The notes: generated by a model not told the origin, from the sequence alone. A stretch of 10,345 nucleotides of DNA from a bacterium (GCA_023246815.1 JAHFHR010000025.1:1-10345); one strand, 5' to 3'. Shown: positions 1 through 4,885, numbered from the stretch's first letter. Made by a program: numbers and translations.

Positions 1-757
1 TAAATGTTTGTTCAGCGGCGGTTGTTATCTCCCAGTTGGTAATATCAATCGGAGTCACGCTGACATTTTTTAACTCAATAAATTCTTCCGTTACGTCGAT
101 GCCCAGTGGGTTTGGTAGAAGTTCATTGATGACAATATCGCCCTTCTTGGCAGTTGGCGTATCAGCTGGTGGTGCAGGCGGATCTTGCTCATCGGTGCCA
201 CCCTCGTCATTTTCTTCTTCACCTGGTTCTTCTGCTGGCGGTACATCATTTTCTGTGGCGCTGTTTTGCTGTCGAGGGGTTCCGCCAGCAGTAAGGCTGG
301 TGACCCAGGCTGTTTGAGTAACCCGTTCCATAGTTTGTTTCGTGGTGTTATCACCGGCTAGCCAGCCAGCGGTGCTGTTGATTTCGTCAATCAGAACACC
401 GCTAGCATCAAGTAGCTTTAAATATTCACTGGTGTTTGATAAGGCTCCGGTGTAGATTGCATCTGCGGTTTCAGTTGGCACTGTTTCGTCATCAGTTCGT
501 TCCAGCAGGAAATAGCCAAAGGCTTCAATACCGCCGGCCAGCGTGATGCTGGGACTGCCATCGGTCGCCACCAGTGACCAACCAGTAAGATCAATGGTTT
601 GATCCGTGTTGTTGTATAGTTCAAGCCATTCATCACTGGCAGATACCGCCGTTCCCATCCAGGCGATTTCGTTGATGCGCACACTGGGTTCTGTGGCAGT
701 GGCAGGAGTCGGTGTTAATGGTAGTACTAGTAGCGTTAGGAGTATTATTTTTTTCAT
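1..757 (-). CDS. Secreted lamin-tail-domain protein (N-terminal part; runs off the window)
   Basis: I translated 252 codons from the ATG at 757 down to the window edge with no stop, so the C-terminus lies outside. Residues 1-22 form a signal peptide: a lysine pair (MKK), a hydrophobic run and a small-residue end (ATA). Residues about 25-165 look like a lamin tail domain: the opening VRINEIAWMG, then DEWLELYNNTD and DLTGWSL, and a later EYLKLLDASG. A proline- and acid-rich linker (about 165-205) leads into a second such domain that opens with GDIVINELLPNP and continues EEFIELKN. Lamin tail domains are immunoglobulin-like folds found on many bacterial surface proteins, often in tandem and often with a C-terminal anchor. 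Binding partner and function are unknown. There is no Shine-Dalgarno in the A/T-rich stretch before the start. The domain call rests on motif recognition only. Confidence 0.8.
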   Translation of the reverse strand, partial: MKKIILLTLLVLPLTPTPATATEPSVRINEIAWMGTAVSASDEWLELYNNTDQTIDLTGWSLVATDGSPSITLAGGIEAFGYFLLERTDDETVPTETADAIYTGALSNTSEYLKLLDASGVLIDEINSTAGWLAGDNTTKQTMERVTQTAWVTSLTAGGTPRQQNSATENDVPPAEEPGEEENDEGGTDEQDPPAPPADTPTAKKGDIVINELLPNPLGIDVTEEFIELKNVSVTPIDITNWEITTAAEQTF

Positions 758-830
758 AGTAATTTTTTAGGTTATTGTGAGCGATAATAATGTAGGGAGG
801 GGTAGTTATTTAGTTCCACATTTGATTTAT

Positions 831-887
831 TGTCATCCTGAACTTGTTTCAGGATCTCGGAGATGCCGAAACAAGTTCGGCATGACA
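831..887. repeat. 57-bp palindromic intergenic repeat, intact copy
   Basis: The ends TGTCAT and ATGACA are complementary, as are the inner arms GAACTTGTTTC and GAAACAAGTTC. Pairing continues to GATCTC/GAGAT around a one-base loop, so almost the whole element folds into a single hairpin with only three mismatches. Read as protein, the two arms give HPELVSGS on the plus strand and HAELVSAS on the minus strand. I recognise these strings as common translations of a dispersed palindromic repeat found in many bacteria. It lies 26 bp past the stop codon of the GIY-YIG gene. A degenerate second copy is at 4779-4840. Confidence 0.85.
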
Positions 888-913
888 CTTATGAGATGAA
901 AATATCCGTTGAT

Positions 914-1201
914 TTAGTACCAATCAGATGCTAAGTCGTAGAAATTGGGGTTAGTGTTTTTAATTAAATTAATTTTCCATTGACGATGCCAGTTCTTTAA
1001 TTGTTTTTCTCTACAGATTGCTTGGTACACATCAGTTGTATCTTCAAAGTAAATTAGTTTTGTTAGATTATATTTACTGGTAAACCCTTTATTTATTTTT
1101 TCTTTATGCTCATAGGCTCTTCTGATTAAATTATTAGTCACCCCAACATACAGCGTGGTGTGGTGTTTGTTTGTCATAATGTACACATAGAAAGTAGTCA
1201 T
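914..1201 (-). CDS. Small GIY-YIG (URI-type) nuclease-family protein
   Basis: This 95-residue protein has the compact single-domain layout of the UvrC/intron-endonuclease GIY-YIG family. YVY at 5-7 and YVG at 18-20 are the paired tyrosine motifs. LIRRAYEH at 25-32 supplies the catalytic arginine and the downstream His. REKQLKNW at 64-71 carries the conserved glutamate (E65) expected to bind the metal ion. The size matches stand-alone family members. Cellular role is unproven; related proteins are suggested to act on branched or damaged DNA. The gene is strikingly AT-rich: three 60-base stretches that I counted had 25-28% G+C, against 37-57% in two stretches of the neighbouring dus gene, which suggests acquisition by transfer. 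The start at 1201 follows directly on a run of seven T with no Shine-Dalgarno. A later start would cut into the GIY motif. Confidence 0.85.
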   Translation of the reverse strand: MTTFYVYIMTNKHHTTLYVGVTNNLIRRAYEHKEKINKGFTSKYNLTKLIYFEDTTDVYQAICREKQLKNWHRQWKINLIKNTNPNFYDLASDWY

Positions 1202-1241
1202 AAAAAAAGCGCCTTAGTCTACGTATCCGCAGACGGGCGCT
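1202..1241 (-). terminator. Terminator-like hairpin touching the GIY-YIG start codon
   Basis: On the minus strand AGCGCC pairs with GGCGCT, with an inner GTCT/AGAC stem. The 3' arm runs straight into seven T that end exactly at the ATG of the nuclease gene. This is the form of an intrinsic terminator, but it stands where a ribosome binding site should be. It could be an attenuator, or the end of an upstream small RNA, or an element boundary. Confidence 0.6.
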
Positions 1242-1261
1242 ATGTTAATCAGTAATGCTAT

Positions 1262-1296
1262 AAAAAACGAAAACCCCGACAGATCGGGGAGTTTCG
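1262..1296 (-). terminator. Intrinsic terminator
   Basis: On the minus strand CCCCGA pairs with TCGGGG around a 4-base loop. The flanking TTTCG and CGAAA extend the stem, and six T follow. It lies about 30 bp after the -10 box of the consensus promoter at 1325-1353, so most transcripts from that promoter should be very short. Confidence 0.7.
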
Positions 1297-1318
1297 TGCT
1301 ATGTTGAGCCTAGAGCTC
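1262..1318 (-). ncRNA. Possible ~57-nt small RNA or attenuated leader of the GIY-YIG gene
   Basis: A transcript from the minus-strand promoter would start near 1318 and end at the terminator at 1262-1296. It would contain a small hairpin (TGAGC/GCTCA around a five-base loop, at about 1305-1319) and the terminator stem. No open reading frame of note is present. It may simply be a leader whose read-through feeds the nuclease gene. Confidence 0.35.
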
Positions 1319-1324
1319 ACCTTC

Positions 1325-1353
1325 TTTATAGCAACGTTACTTTTTATTGTCAA
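1325..1353 (-). promoter_or_regulatory. Sigma-70-type promoter, minus strand
   Basis: TTGACA (1353-1348) matches the -35 consensus exactly. It is followed after exactly 17 bp by TATAAA (1330-1325), five of six matches to the -10 box. It points toward the GIY-YIG gene and is the strongest promoter match in the window together with that at 8517-8545. Confidence 0.75.
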
Positions 1354-1361
1354 TATGCCGC

Positions 1362-1390
1362 TTGAAAAAGCCTTATTTTTCTGTTAGTAT
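1362..1390 (+). promoter_or_regulatory. Probable promoter of dus
   Basis: TTGAAA (1362-1367), a 17-bp spacer and TAGTAT (1385-1390) give a reasonable sigma-70 match. A start about 7 bp after the -10 box falls at 1396-1397, only three or four bases before the dus ATG, so the mRNA would be nearly leaderless. This fits the lack of a Shine-Dalgarno. Confidence 0.5.
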
Positions 1391-1399
1391 CAGTAATCT

Positions 1400-2365
1400 A
1401 TGCAAAAGTCTTTTTGGGACAATTTACCTAAGCCGTTTTTTGCGCTTGCCCCCATGGCCGACGTTACCGACGCCGCCTTTCGTGAGGTGATCGCTACCCA
1501 CGGCAAGCCGGACATTATGTGGACCGAGTTTGTGTCATGCGATGGTCTGTGTAGTCCGGGTCGCAGTAAACTGTTGATTGACTTTAAATATACCGAAGCC
1601 GAGCGACCAATCGTTGCTCAGATTTTTGGTAGCAAGCCGGCACTGTTTACCGAGTGCGCAGCGTTGATTAAGCAACTTGGTTTTGATGGTATTGATATTA
1701 ATATGGGTTGTCCGGAAAAAAGTATCTGTAGTCAGGGCTGTGGCGCGGCAATGATTAAAGATCCGGCCTTAGCACGCGCCACCATTCACGCCACTATAGA
1801 AGGTGCCGGCGGGTTGCCCGTGTCCGTCAAAACACGACTTGGGTTTAGTAAGCATGCCGAGCTGGAAACTTTTTTGCCCGAGATTTTACAAGAGAATATT
1901 GCCTGCGTTGCCATCCACGCCCGTACCAAAAAAGAGATGTCCAAAGTGCCGGCCGATTGGGCTTGGGTTAAGCGTGCGGTGGAGATTCGCAACAAGGTAG
2001 GCAGCACCGCCTTGGTTGTGGGCAACGGTGACGTTGAAAATTTAGAACAGGCCAAGCAGCGGGTGGCGGAAACCGGCTGTGACGGGGTGATGATCGGTCG
2101 GGGTATTTTTGGTGATCCGTGGCTGTTCAATAAACAGCTGAATCGTGATGGGTTGCCATTAGCAGAACGTTTTAAAATAATGCTTGAACATGTGCGATTG
2201 TATGAAAAATATTTTTCAGGGATAAAAAGTTTTGACCTGATGAAAAAACATTTTAAAGCGTACGTCAGTGGGTTTGACGGGGCTAAAGAGTTGCGCATGG
2301 AGTTGATGCAAACAAAGAGCGCTGACGAGGTTGAGCGAGTATTGAAATTAGCTGGATATCTATAA
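1400..2365 (+). CDS. dus: tRNA-dihydrouridine synthase (Dus family)
   Basis: This flavoenzyme reduces uridine to dihydrouridine in the D-loop of tRNA, using FMN and NADPH, in the cytoplasm. The 321-residue length is normal. The barrel motifs occur in family order: LAPMADVTD (16-24, FMN site), TEFVS (42-46), VAQIFG (72-77), DINMGCPEK (99-107) with the catalytic Cys104, SVKTRLG (142-148) with the FMN-contacting Lys, IHART (172-176), GNGD (208-211) and MIGRGIFGDPWLF (231-243) for the FMN phosphate. A C-terminal helical tRNA-binding part contains KKHFKAY and GAKELR. The NMGCP signature is closest to the DusB-like branch, but I would not assign the exact subfamily or target position without alignment. 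It is a single gene with its own promoter, ending 5 bp before a strong hairpin. The antisense frame at 1786-2298 is a shadow. Confidence 0.95.
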   Translation: MQKSFWDNLPKPFFALAPMADVTDAAFREVIATHGKPDIMWTEFVSCDGLCSPGRSKLLIDFKYTEAERPIVAQIFGSKPALFTECAALIKQLGFDGIDINMGCPEKSICSQGCGAAMIKDPALARATIHATIEGAGGLPVSVKTRLGFSKHAELETFLPEILQENIACVAIHARTKKEMSKVPADWAWVKRAVEIRNKVGSTALVVGNGDVENLEQAKQRVAETGCDGVMIGRGIFGDPWLFNKQLNRDGLPLAERFKIMLEHVRLYEKYFSGIKSFDLMKKHFKAYVSGFDGAKELRMELMQTKSADEVERVLKLAGYL

Positions 2366-2400
2366 AAAATGAGGACGGTTCTGCGAGCAGAACCGTCCTC
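2364..2400 (-). terminator. Intrinsic terminator with a 14-bp perfect stem
   Basis: GAGGACGGTTCTGC and its exact complement are separated by two bases. On the minus strand the hairpin is followed by ATTTTTT, which makes it the terminator of the small gene at 2422-2643. On the plus strand it follows dus but has no clear T-run, so it may act only weakly, or as an RNA-stabilising end, in that direction. Confidence 0.75.
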
Positions 2401-2421
2401 GTGAATTTTGTGTCGGCGTTT

Positions 2422-2643
2422 TTATTCGCCCTTGTCTTTGTCGGTTACGAGCACCTGCTGTATGCAGCTATCATCCCCACAACAGGAGAACTTGGGTATT
2501 GGTGGGATGGCGATTATTTCTTTCGCTATCCTTGAGCACCCAGGTACTTCGCATTGCCGTGGTGGCCCCTGCTCGGGGTCAATCCTTTTGCCCCAGCGAT
2601 GCAATTGCTTCCCCCATGTTCCCGCCCATTGTACTGCTCCCAT
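2422..2643 (-). CDS. Small cysteine-containing protein of unknown function
   Basis: I do not recognise this 73-residue protein. The N-terminal third is rich in Trp, Gly and basic residues (W6, W10, W17). The centre holds C31-x4-C36, a spacer of about 17 residues with an Ile/Pro stretch (IIAIPPIPK), and then C54-C55-x4-C60. This arrangement could bind a metal such as zinc, but that is a guess. No signal peptide or membrane segment is visible. Support for a real gene is mainly architectural: a consensus promoter at 2705-2733, a leader hairpin, the best Shine-Dalgarno in the window (AAGGAG, 9 bases before ATG) and a strong terminator just past the stop. Plus-strand frames over the same DNA lack these signals. 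Overall it looks like an autonomous, well-expressed single-gene unit. Confidence 0.65.
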   Translation of the reverse strand: MGAVQWAGTWGKQLHRWGKRIDPEQGPPRQCEVPGCSRIAKEIIAIPPIPKFSCCGDDSCIQQVLVTDKDKGE

Positions 2644-2652
2644 TACTGCTTT

Positions 2653-2658
2653 CTCCTT
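2653..2658 (-). promoter_or_regulatory. Strong Shine-Dalgarno site
   Basis: AAGGAG lies 9 bases before the ATG at 2643 on the minus strand. It fixes the start of the cysteine-containing protein. It is notable because the other genes in this window have no comparable site. Confidence 0.75.
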
Positions 2659-2674
2659 TTCTTGTGTTGCGTTT

Positions 2675-2695
2675 TGTGACTAGAAAAAAGTCACA
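2675..2695 (-). other. 5' leader hairpin of the small minus-strand gene
   Basis: TGTGACT and AGTCACA pair around a 7-base loop within a few bases of the predicted transcription start (about 2698). Hairpins at the extreme 5' end often protect an mRNA from decay. A regulatory role cannot be excluded. Confidence 0.5.
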
Positions 2696-2704
2696 CAAAA
2701 AATT

Positions 2705-2733
2705 AGTTTAGCGGATTTTTTTTAAAATGTCAA
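2705..2733 (-). promoter_or_regulatory. Promoter of the small minus-strand gene
   Basis: TTGACA (2733-2728), a 17-bp spacer and TAAACT (2710-2705). It is divergent from the tRNA-Leu promoter: the two -35 boxes are exact mirror images 7 bp apart. Confidence 0.65.
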
Positions 2734-2740
2734 GTAAGCG

Positions 2741-2769
2741 TTGACAGCTCTGGTAAAATCAGTAATTAT
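2741..2769 (+). promoter_or_regulatory. Probable promoter of tRNA-Leu
   Basis: TTGACA (2741-2746) is a perfect -35 box. The -10 is less clear: TAATTA or AATTAT at 2763-2769, with 16-17 bp spacing. The predicted transcript would begin about 25 bases before the tRNA. Confidence 0.5.
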
Positions 2770-2801
2770 AAGGGGGTATTTTGAGATACACTGTCATGTA
2801 T

Positions 2802-2886
2802 GGGCGAGTGGTGAAATTGGTAGACACGCCAGCCTTAGGAGCTGGTGCCGCAAGGTGTGAGAGTTCGAGTCTCTCCTCGCCCACCA
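2802..2886 (+). tRNA. tRNA-Leu (anticodon UAG)
   Basis: Acceptor arms GGGCGAG (2802-2808) and CTCGCCC (2876-2882) pair fully. The anticodon stem CCAGC/GCTGG encloses the loop CTTAGGA, which gives anticodon TAG at 2836-2838, reading CUN leucine codons. There is a class II variable arm (GCC-GCAA-GGT), as expected for leucine. The T-stem GAGAG/CTCTC encloses the loop TTCGAGT. The 3' CCA is encoded (2884-2886). The whole cloverleaf is intact at 85 nt. Confidence 0.97.
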
Positions 2887-2908
2887 TGAAGTATCTGATT
2901 TGTTTTAT

Positions 2909-2974
2909 GAGTTCGAGTCCCTGCCCGATACGCCTGCGGCGTAGTCGCTGGCGGGCGGGTCTCCTCGCCCACCA
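2909..2974 (+). pseudogene. Second copy of the tRNA-Leu 3' end, interrupted by an insert
   Basis: The last 26 bases of the tRNA (2861-2886) recur downstream as two exact blocks: GAGTTCGAGTC at 2909-2919 and TCTCCTCGCCCACCA at 2960-2974. Joined, they reproduce the 26 bases with nothing lost. Forty extra bases lie between them. There is no acceptor 5' strand or anticodon arm, so this is a remnant: either a relic of a tandem tRNA, or a duplicated 3' end of the kind left by integrases that target tRNA genes. Confidence 0.75.
2920..2959. repeat. 40-bp GC-rich palindromic insert
   Basis: The ends CCTGCCCG and CGGGCGGG pair with one G-T wobble, and an inner TACGCC/GGCGTA stem closes on a TGC loop. 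It sits exactly within the copied T-arm sequence without loss of target bases. Its composition is much more GC-rich than the surroundings. It looks like a small non-autonomous palindromic element. No other copy is in this window. Confidence 0.6.
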
Positions 2975-2980
2975 ATAGTA

Positions 2981-3003
2981 TTCTGCAGACGCAGGATTTT
3001 TTT
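2981..3003 (+). terminator. Intrinsic terminator of the tRNA unit
   Basis: TTCTGC pairs with GCAGGA (one wobble) around AGAC and is followed by seven T. The stem is short but the T-run is good, and it is correctly placed after the tRNA and its remnant. Confidence 0.6.
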
Positions 3004-3043
3004 GTTTGTGCTAGAATAAGAGATATATATTACCCTTTATTTT

Positions 3044-3250
3044 ATGGCTAACACCAAGCGAAAATTTCACGAATTTATTATCGCCATGCAAGAAGAAGCC
3101 AGTTTGTACGAGCGCATTCAAAAAGTTTTACAAGAAGCGTCTGATCCGGTAGCGGCGGAAAACATTGTTCGTGAGCGCTATGCCGAAGATTTTGAAGCGG
3201 CAATGGTACGCGCCAAAGCCGCCTGGCAAGCATGGAAAGATTCAGTGTAA
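3044..3250 (+). CDS. Small helical protein of unknown function
   Basis: This 68-residue protein begins MANTKRKFHEF and is rich in Ala, Glu, Lys and Arg throughout. Heptad-like spacing and an alanine-rich C-terminal part (RAKAAWQAWKD) suggest two or three amphipathic helices. There is no signal peptide, membrane segment or cysteine. I do not recognise the family. The stop is followed after only 10 bp by the ATG of the anchored protein at 3261, so the two are probably co-transcribed. No Shine-Dalgarno precedes the start (CCTTTATTTTATG). A possible promoter with an extended -10 (TGCTAGAAT, about 3009-3017) lies upstream. A soluble partner or regulator of the next gene is possible but unsupported. 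Confidence 0.7.
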   Translation: MANTKRKFHEFIIAMQEEASLYERIQKVLQEASDPVAAENIVRERYAEDFEAAMVRAKAAWQAWKDSV

Positions 3251-3260
3251 TAGAACAACT

Positions 3261-4268
3261 ATGCATCACCTATCTAGTGTTAAATTGGCCCTGATCGTTG
3301 TCGTGGTTATTGTGTTAGCCTTAACCGGTGTTGCCGTGGTACTTTTGGCTCCGCGTGCACACGTTGGCCCGCCAGCAGTGAACCAAGTGGGGGATGCTCA
3401 AAGCTATCGTGAAATTCCAACTGATTGGCAACCTGCCGACTGGCAACGAACTAAATGGCAACGGATACAGACCGATACATTTAGTATTGGCTTGCCTCAG
3501 GGCTGGGTCTTTATTGAAAAGCAGGGGATTGATTCATATATCGGCGAATTTCAAGGCGATGGTATAACGCTATTATTTGATTACGGTTGGTATTCTGGTG
3601 ATCCGTCACAAGATAATCCTGACTACACGGTTACTGAAAAAATAATTAATGGTTTTACTGCACGCCTATTTACTTCTGAAAAAAATCAGGATGCAGGTGT
3701 GTATTTTGATAATGTTGGCGGTGAGGGAGGGTTGATTAACAAGTTGAGTGTTTATGGCAGTGGTCTTAGCAAAGAAGATCACGATCTCGTTTTTTCTATA
3801 TTTTCAAGTATTCGATTTAAAAATATTCGGTTTGACAACTCATTGGTTGACAACTCGTGGGAGGTTTATACAAATACTGAACTTGGTATTACGTTACGGC
3901 ATCCATCTGATTGGAAACTTAAAGAAAAAACTACATCTACGGTCGTTATCGAGCCTGCGTCCGAGGCAGAATCTTCTCTGTTCAGAACTTTATATATTAG
4001 CGCTACTCTCACAGACCTTCAGGAATATATCGCTGCCTATGAGTCTGGAGGGTTTGTAGTTGATGGCCATAACTTTAACGAAATTGAGGAAGAGTCTGCT
4101 ACTTTTAATGGGGAGCCAGTAACACGCTGGGAGACAAATAATGAAATGGGTATTGGGAGTAGCATATTTTTTATTAGTCACAATGGTCATAATATAATTA
4201 TTGACTATAACGACGAGGATGATATACATACGGCTATTCTATCTACTCTAGAGTTTGTTACTAATTAG
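3261..4268 (+). CDS. Membrane-anchored protein with two PsbP-like/unknown beta domains
   Basis: I chose the ATG at 3261 (335 residues). The frame is open back to 3165, but that extension overlaps the upstream gene, while 3261 puts a clean hydrophobic anchor at residues 8-30 directly after a short N-terminus. Residues after 31 should be outside the cell. A Trp-rich linker (DWQ..DWQ..KWQ, 55-68) leads to domain 1 (about 68-188; FSIGLPQGWVF at 74-84, ending SIFSSIRF). Domain 2 (about 198-333; LGITLRHPSDWKL at 208-220, ending ILSTLEF) has the same plan: a strand, a PxxW turn and a closing helix-strand. The pattern resembles PsbP/Mog1-type folds seen in many small anchored proteins, so an internal duplication is likely. 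The function is unknown. It is flanked by co-directional genes at 10 bp and 4 bp. Confidence 0.8.
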   Translation: MHHLSSVKLALIVVVVIVLALTGVAVVLLAPRAHVGPPAVNQVGDAQSYREIPTDWQPADWQRTKWQRIQTDTFSIGLPQGWVFIEKQGIDSYIGEFQGDGITLLFDYGWYSGDPSQDNPDYTVTEKIINGFTARLFTSEKNQDAGVYFDNVGGEGGLINKLSVYGSGLSKEDHDLVFSIFSSIRFKNIRFDNSLVDNSWEVYTNTELGITLRHPSDWKLKEKTTSTVVIEPASEAESSLFRTLYISATLTDLQEYIAAYESGGFVVDGHNFNEIEEESATFNGEPVTRWETNNEMGIGSSIFFISHNGHNIIIDYNDEDDIHTAILSTLEFVTN

Positions 4269-4272
4269 AAGT

Positions 4273-4575
4273 ATGCCGACCGAAAAAACAAAAAAACCCT
4301 CAGAAGAAAAAACTAATCTCCGCATTGAGGTTTTGGAGAAAGTTTCTGCACTGGCCACCGCTGGGCTTGGCTTGGTAGCCGCCCTAGCGTGGAACGACGC
4401 AATCACCGCGACTTTCAAACAGTTGTTCCCCGCACCAGGTGACAACCTTTTGGCATTGTTTGGTTATGCACTGTTTATCACCATCATTATTGTTATAGTT
4501 ACTTTTCAATTAGGCAGAGCTCTAAATTTAGCCAAAAAGGAACTATCCAAAGGCCATCATCAGCGTTATAAATAA
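4273..4575 (+). CDS. DUF5654-like two-helix membrane protein
   Basis: With the ATG at 4273 this is 100 residues. The in-frame ATG at 4255 would overlap the preceding gene and add six residues, and is less likely. A charged N-terminus (MPTEKTKKPSEEK) is followed by EVLEKVSALATAGLGLVAALAWNDA (19-43), an amphipathic to hydrophobic first segment carrying the AWN motif that I associate with DUF5654. The second hydrophobic segment is at about 62-80 and is followed by GRALNLAKKEL. Small proteins of this kind occur in archaea and in CPR bacteria. No function is known. It is the last gene of a three-gene cluster, and the promoter of the rRNA-side leader begins 5 bp after its stop. The family name is from memory of the motif pattern. 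Confidence 0.7.
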   Translation: MPTEKTKKPSEEKTNLRIEVLEKVSALATAGLGLVAALAWNDAITATFKQLFPAPGDNLLALFGYALFITIIIVIVTFQLGRALNLAKKELSKGHHQRYK

Positions 4576-4579
4576 GGTC

Positions 4580-4608
4580 TTGACAAATAGTTTAAAATCC
4601 TTTACCAT
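4580..4608 (+). promoter_or_regulatory. Promoter upstream of the 23S leader region
   Basis: TTGACA (4580-4585), 17 bp, then TACCAT (4603-4608). The predicted start is near 4615. It begins just after the DUF5654-like gene and points at the rRNA genes. Confidence 0.6.
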
Positions 4609-4640
4609 GAGGTGAGAGTTAACTAGATATTGTTCTAGCA

Positions 4641-4703
4641 ATGACTACCAAAAAATACTCTATGATATATCTTTATCTAAGTATTAAAAGCCCCAAGGCA
4701 TGA
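4641..4703 (+). CDS. Possible 20-residue leader peptide
   Basis: An ATG at 4641 opens 20 codons (start MTTKKYSMIY, end KSPKA) that stop at TGA 4701-4703, four bases after the CCCCAAG arm. A ribosome finishing this frame would cover that arm and favour the terminator, as in classical attenuation. There is no Shine-Dalgarno, the frame is short, and it could be chance. Confidence 0.2.
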   Translation: MTTKKYSMIYLYLSIKSPKA

Positions 4704-4731
4704 GCCGGTAGGATTTTGGTTGTATTGCTTG

Positions 4732-4756
4732 CCGCTTGGGGAACAAGCGGTTTTTT
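4732..4756 (+). terminator. Intrinsic terminator before the 23S gene
   Basis: CCGCTTG and CAAGCGG pair around GGGAA, followed by six T. It stands between a promoter and the 23S rRNA gene, so read-through or a second promoter is needed to transcribe the rRNA. Confidence 0.75.
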
Positions 4757-4778
4757 AGTCCCTTCACACATCAAGAAA

Positions 4779-4840
4779 TGTCATTCTGAATTTATTCCAG
4801 GATCTCAAAGATGAGATGCTGAAACAAGTTCAGCATGCCA
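4779..4840. repeat. Degenerate second copy of the palindromic repeat
   Basis: This copy aligns with the element at 831-887: TGTCATTCTGAA at one end, then CAGGATCTC, and GAAACAAGTTC in the right arm. It still folds into a hairpin, but with several more mismatches and a 6-base loop. A short fragment of the same left end (TGTCATACTGAACA) follows at 4847-4860. Confidence 0.75.
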
Positions 4841-4860
4841 GGCAACTGTCATACTGAACA

Positions 4861-4880
4861 GTCCCTTGAAAACTGAATAA
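4861..4880 (+). promoter_or_regulatory. Spacer-type boxA-like motif
   Basis: CCTTGAAAACTGAATAA resembles the conserved motif found in 16S-23S spacers of many bacteria just before the 23S gene, part of which acts as boxA for antitermination. Here it is kept although no 16S gene precedes it. Confidence 0.45.
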
Positions 4881-4885
4881 GGTAA

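Larger units (their letters stand above)
4615..4756 (+). ncRNA. Candidate ~140-nt leader or small RNA with alternative hairpins
   Basis: The transcript from the promoter at 4580-4608 would contain CTAGA/TCTAG (4623-4638), then CCCCAAG (4691-4697) pairing with CTTGGGG (4735-4741), stacked on CGGTA/TGCCG. The 3' part of that stem is also half of the terminator stem CCGCTTG/CAAGCGG (4732-4750), so the two folds exclude each other. This is the usual layout of a riboswitch or attenuator expression platform. I do not recognise a known ligand-binding or SRP, 6S or tmRNA consensus. It could be a free small RNA or the controlled leader of the 23S-5S unit. Confidence 0.5.

Noticed and set aside
36..684. 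Short frames on both strands near the left end
   Set aside because: They are out-of-frame shadows of the lamin-tail-domain gene, whose own frame is open to the window edge.
1786..2298. 170-codon antisense frame
   Set aside because: It is a shadow of dus, with low-complexity Ser/Leu content and no start signals.
2408..2711. Plus-strand frames opposite the cysteine-containing protein
   Set aside because: They have no promoter or ribosome site in that direction. All signals belong to the minus strand.
3165..3260. N-terminal extension of the anchored protein
   Set aside because: It overlaps the upstream gene. The ATG at 3261 gives a normal membrane anchor.
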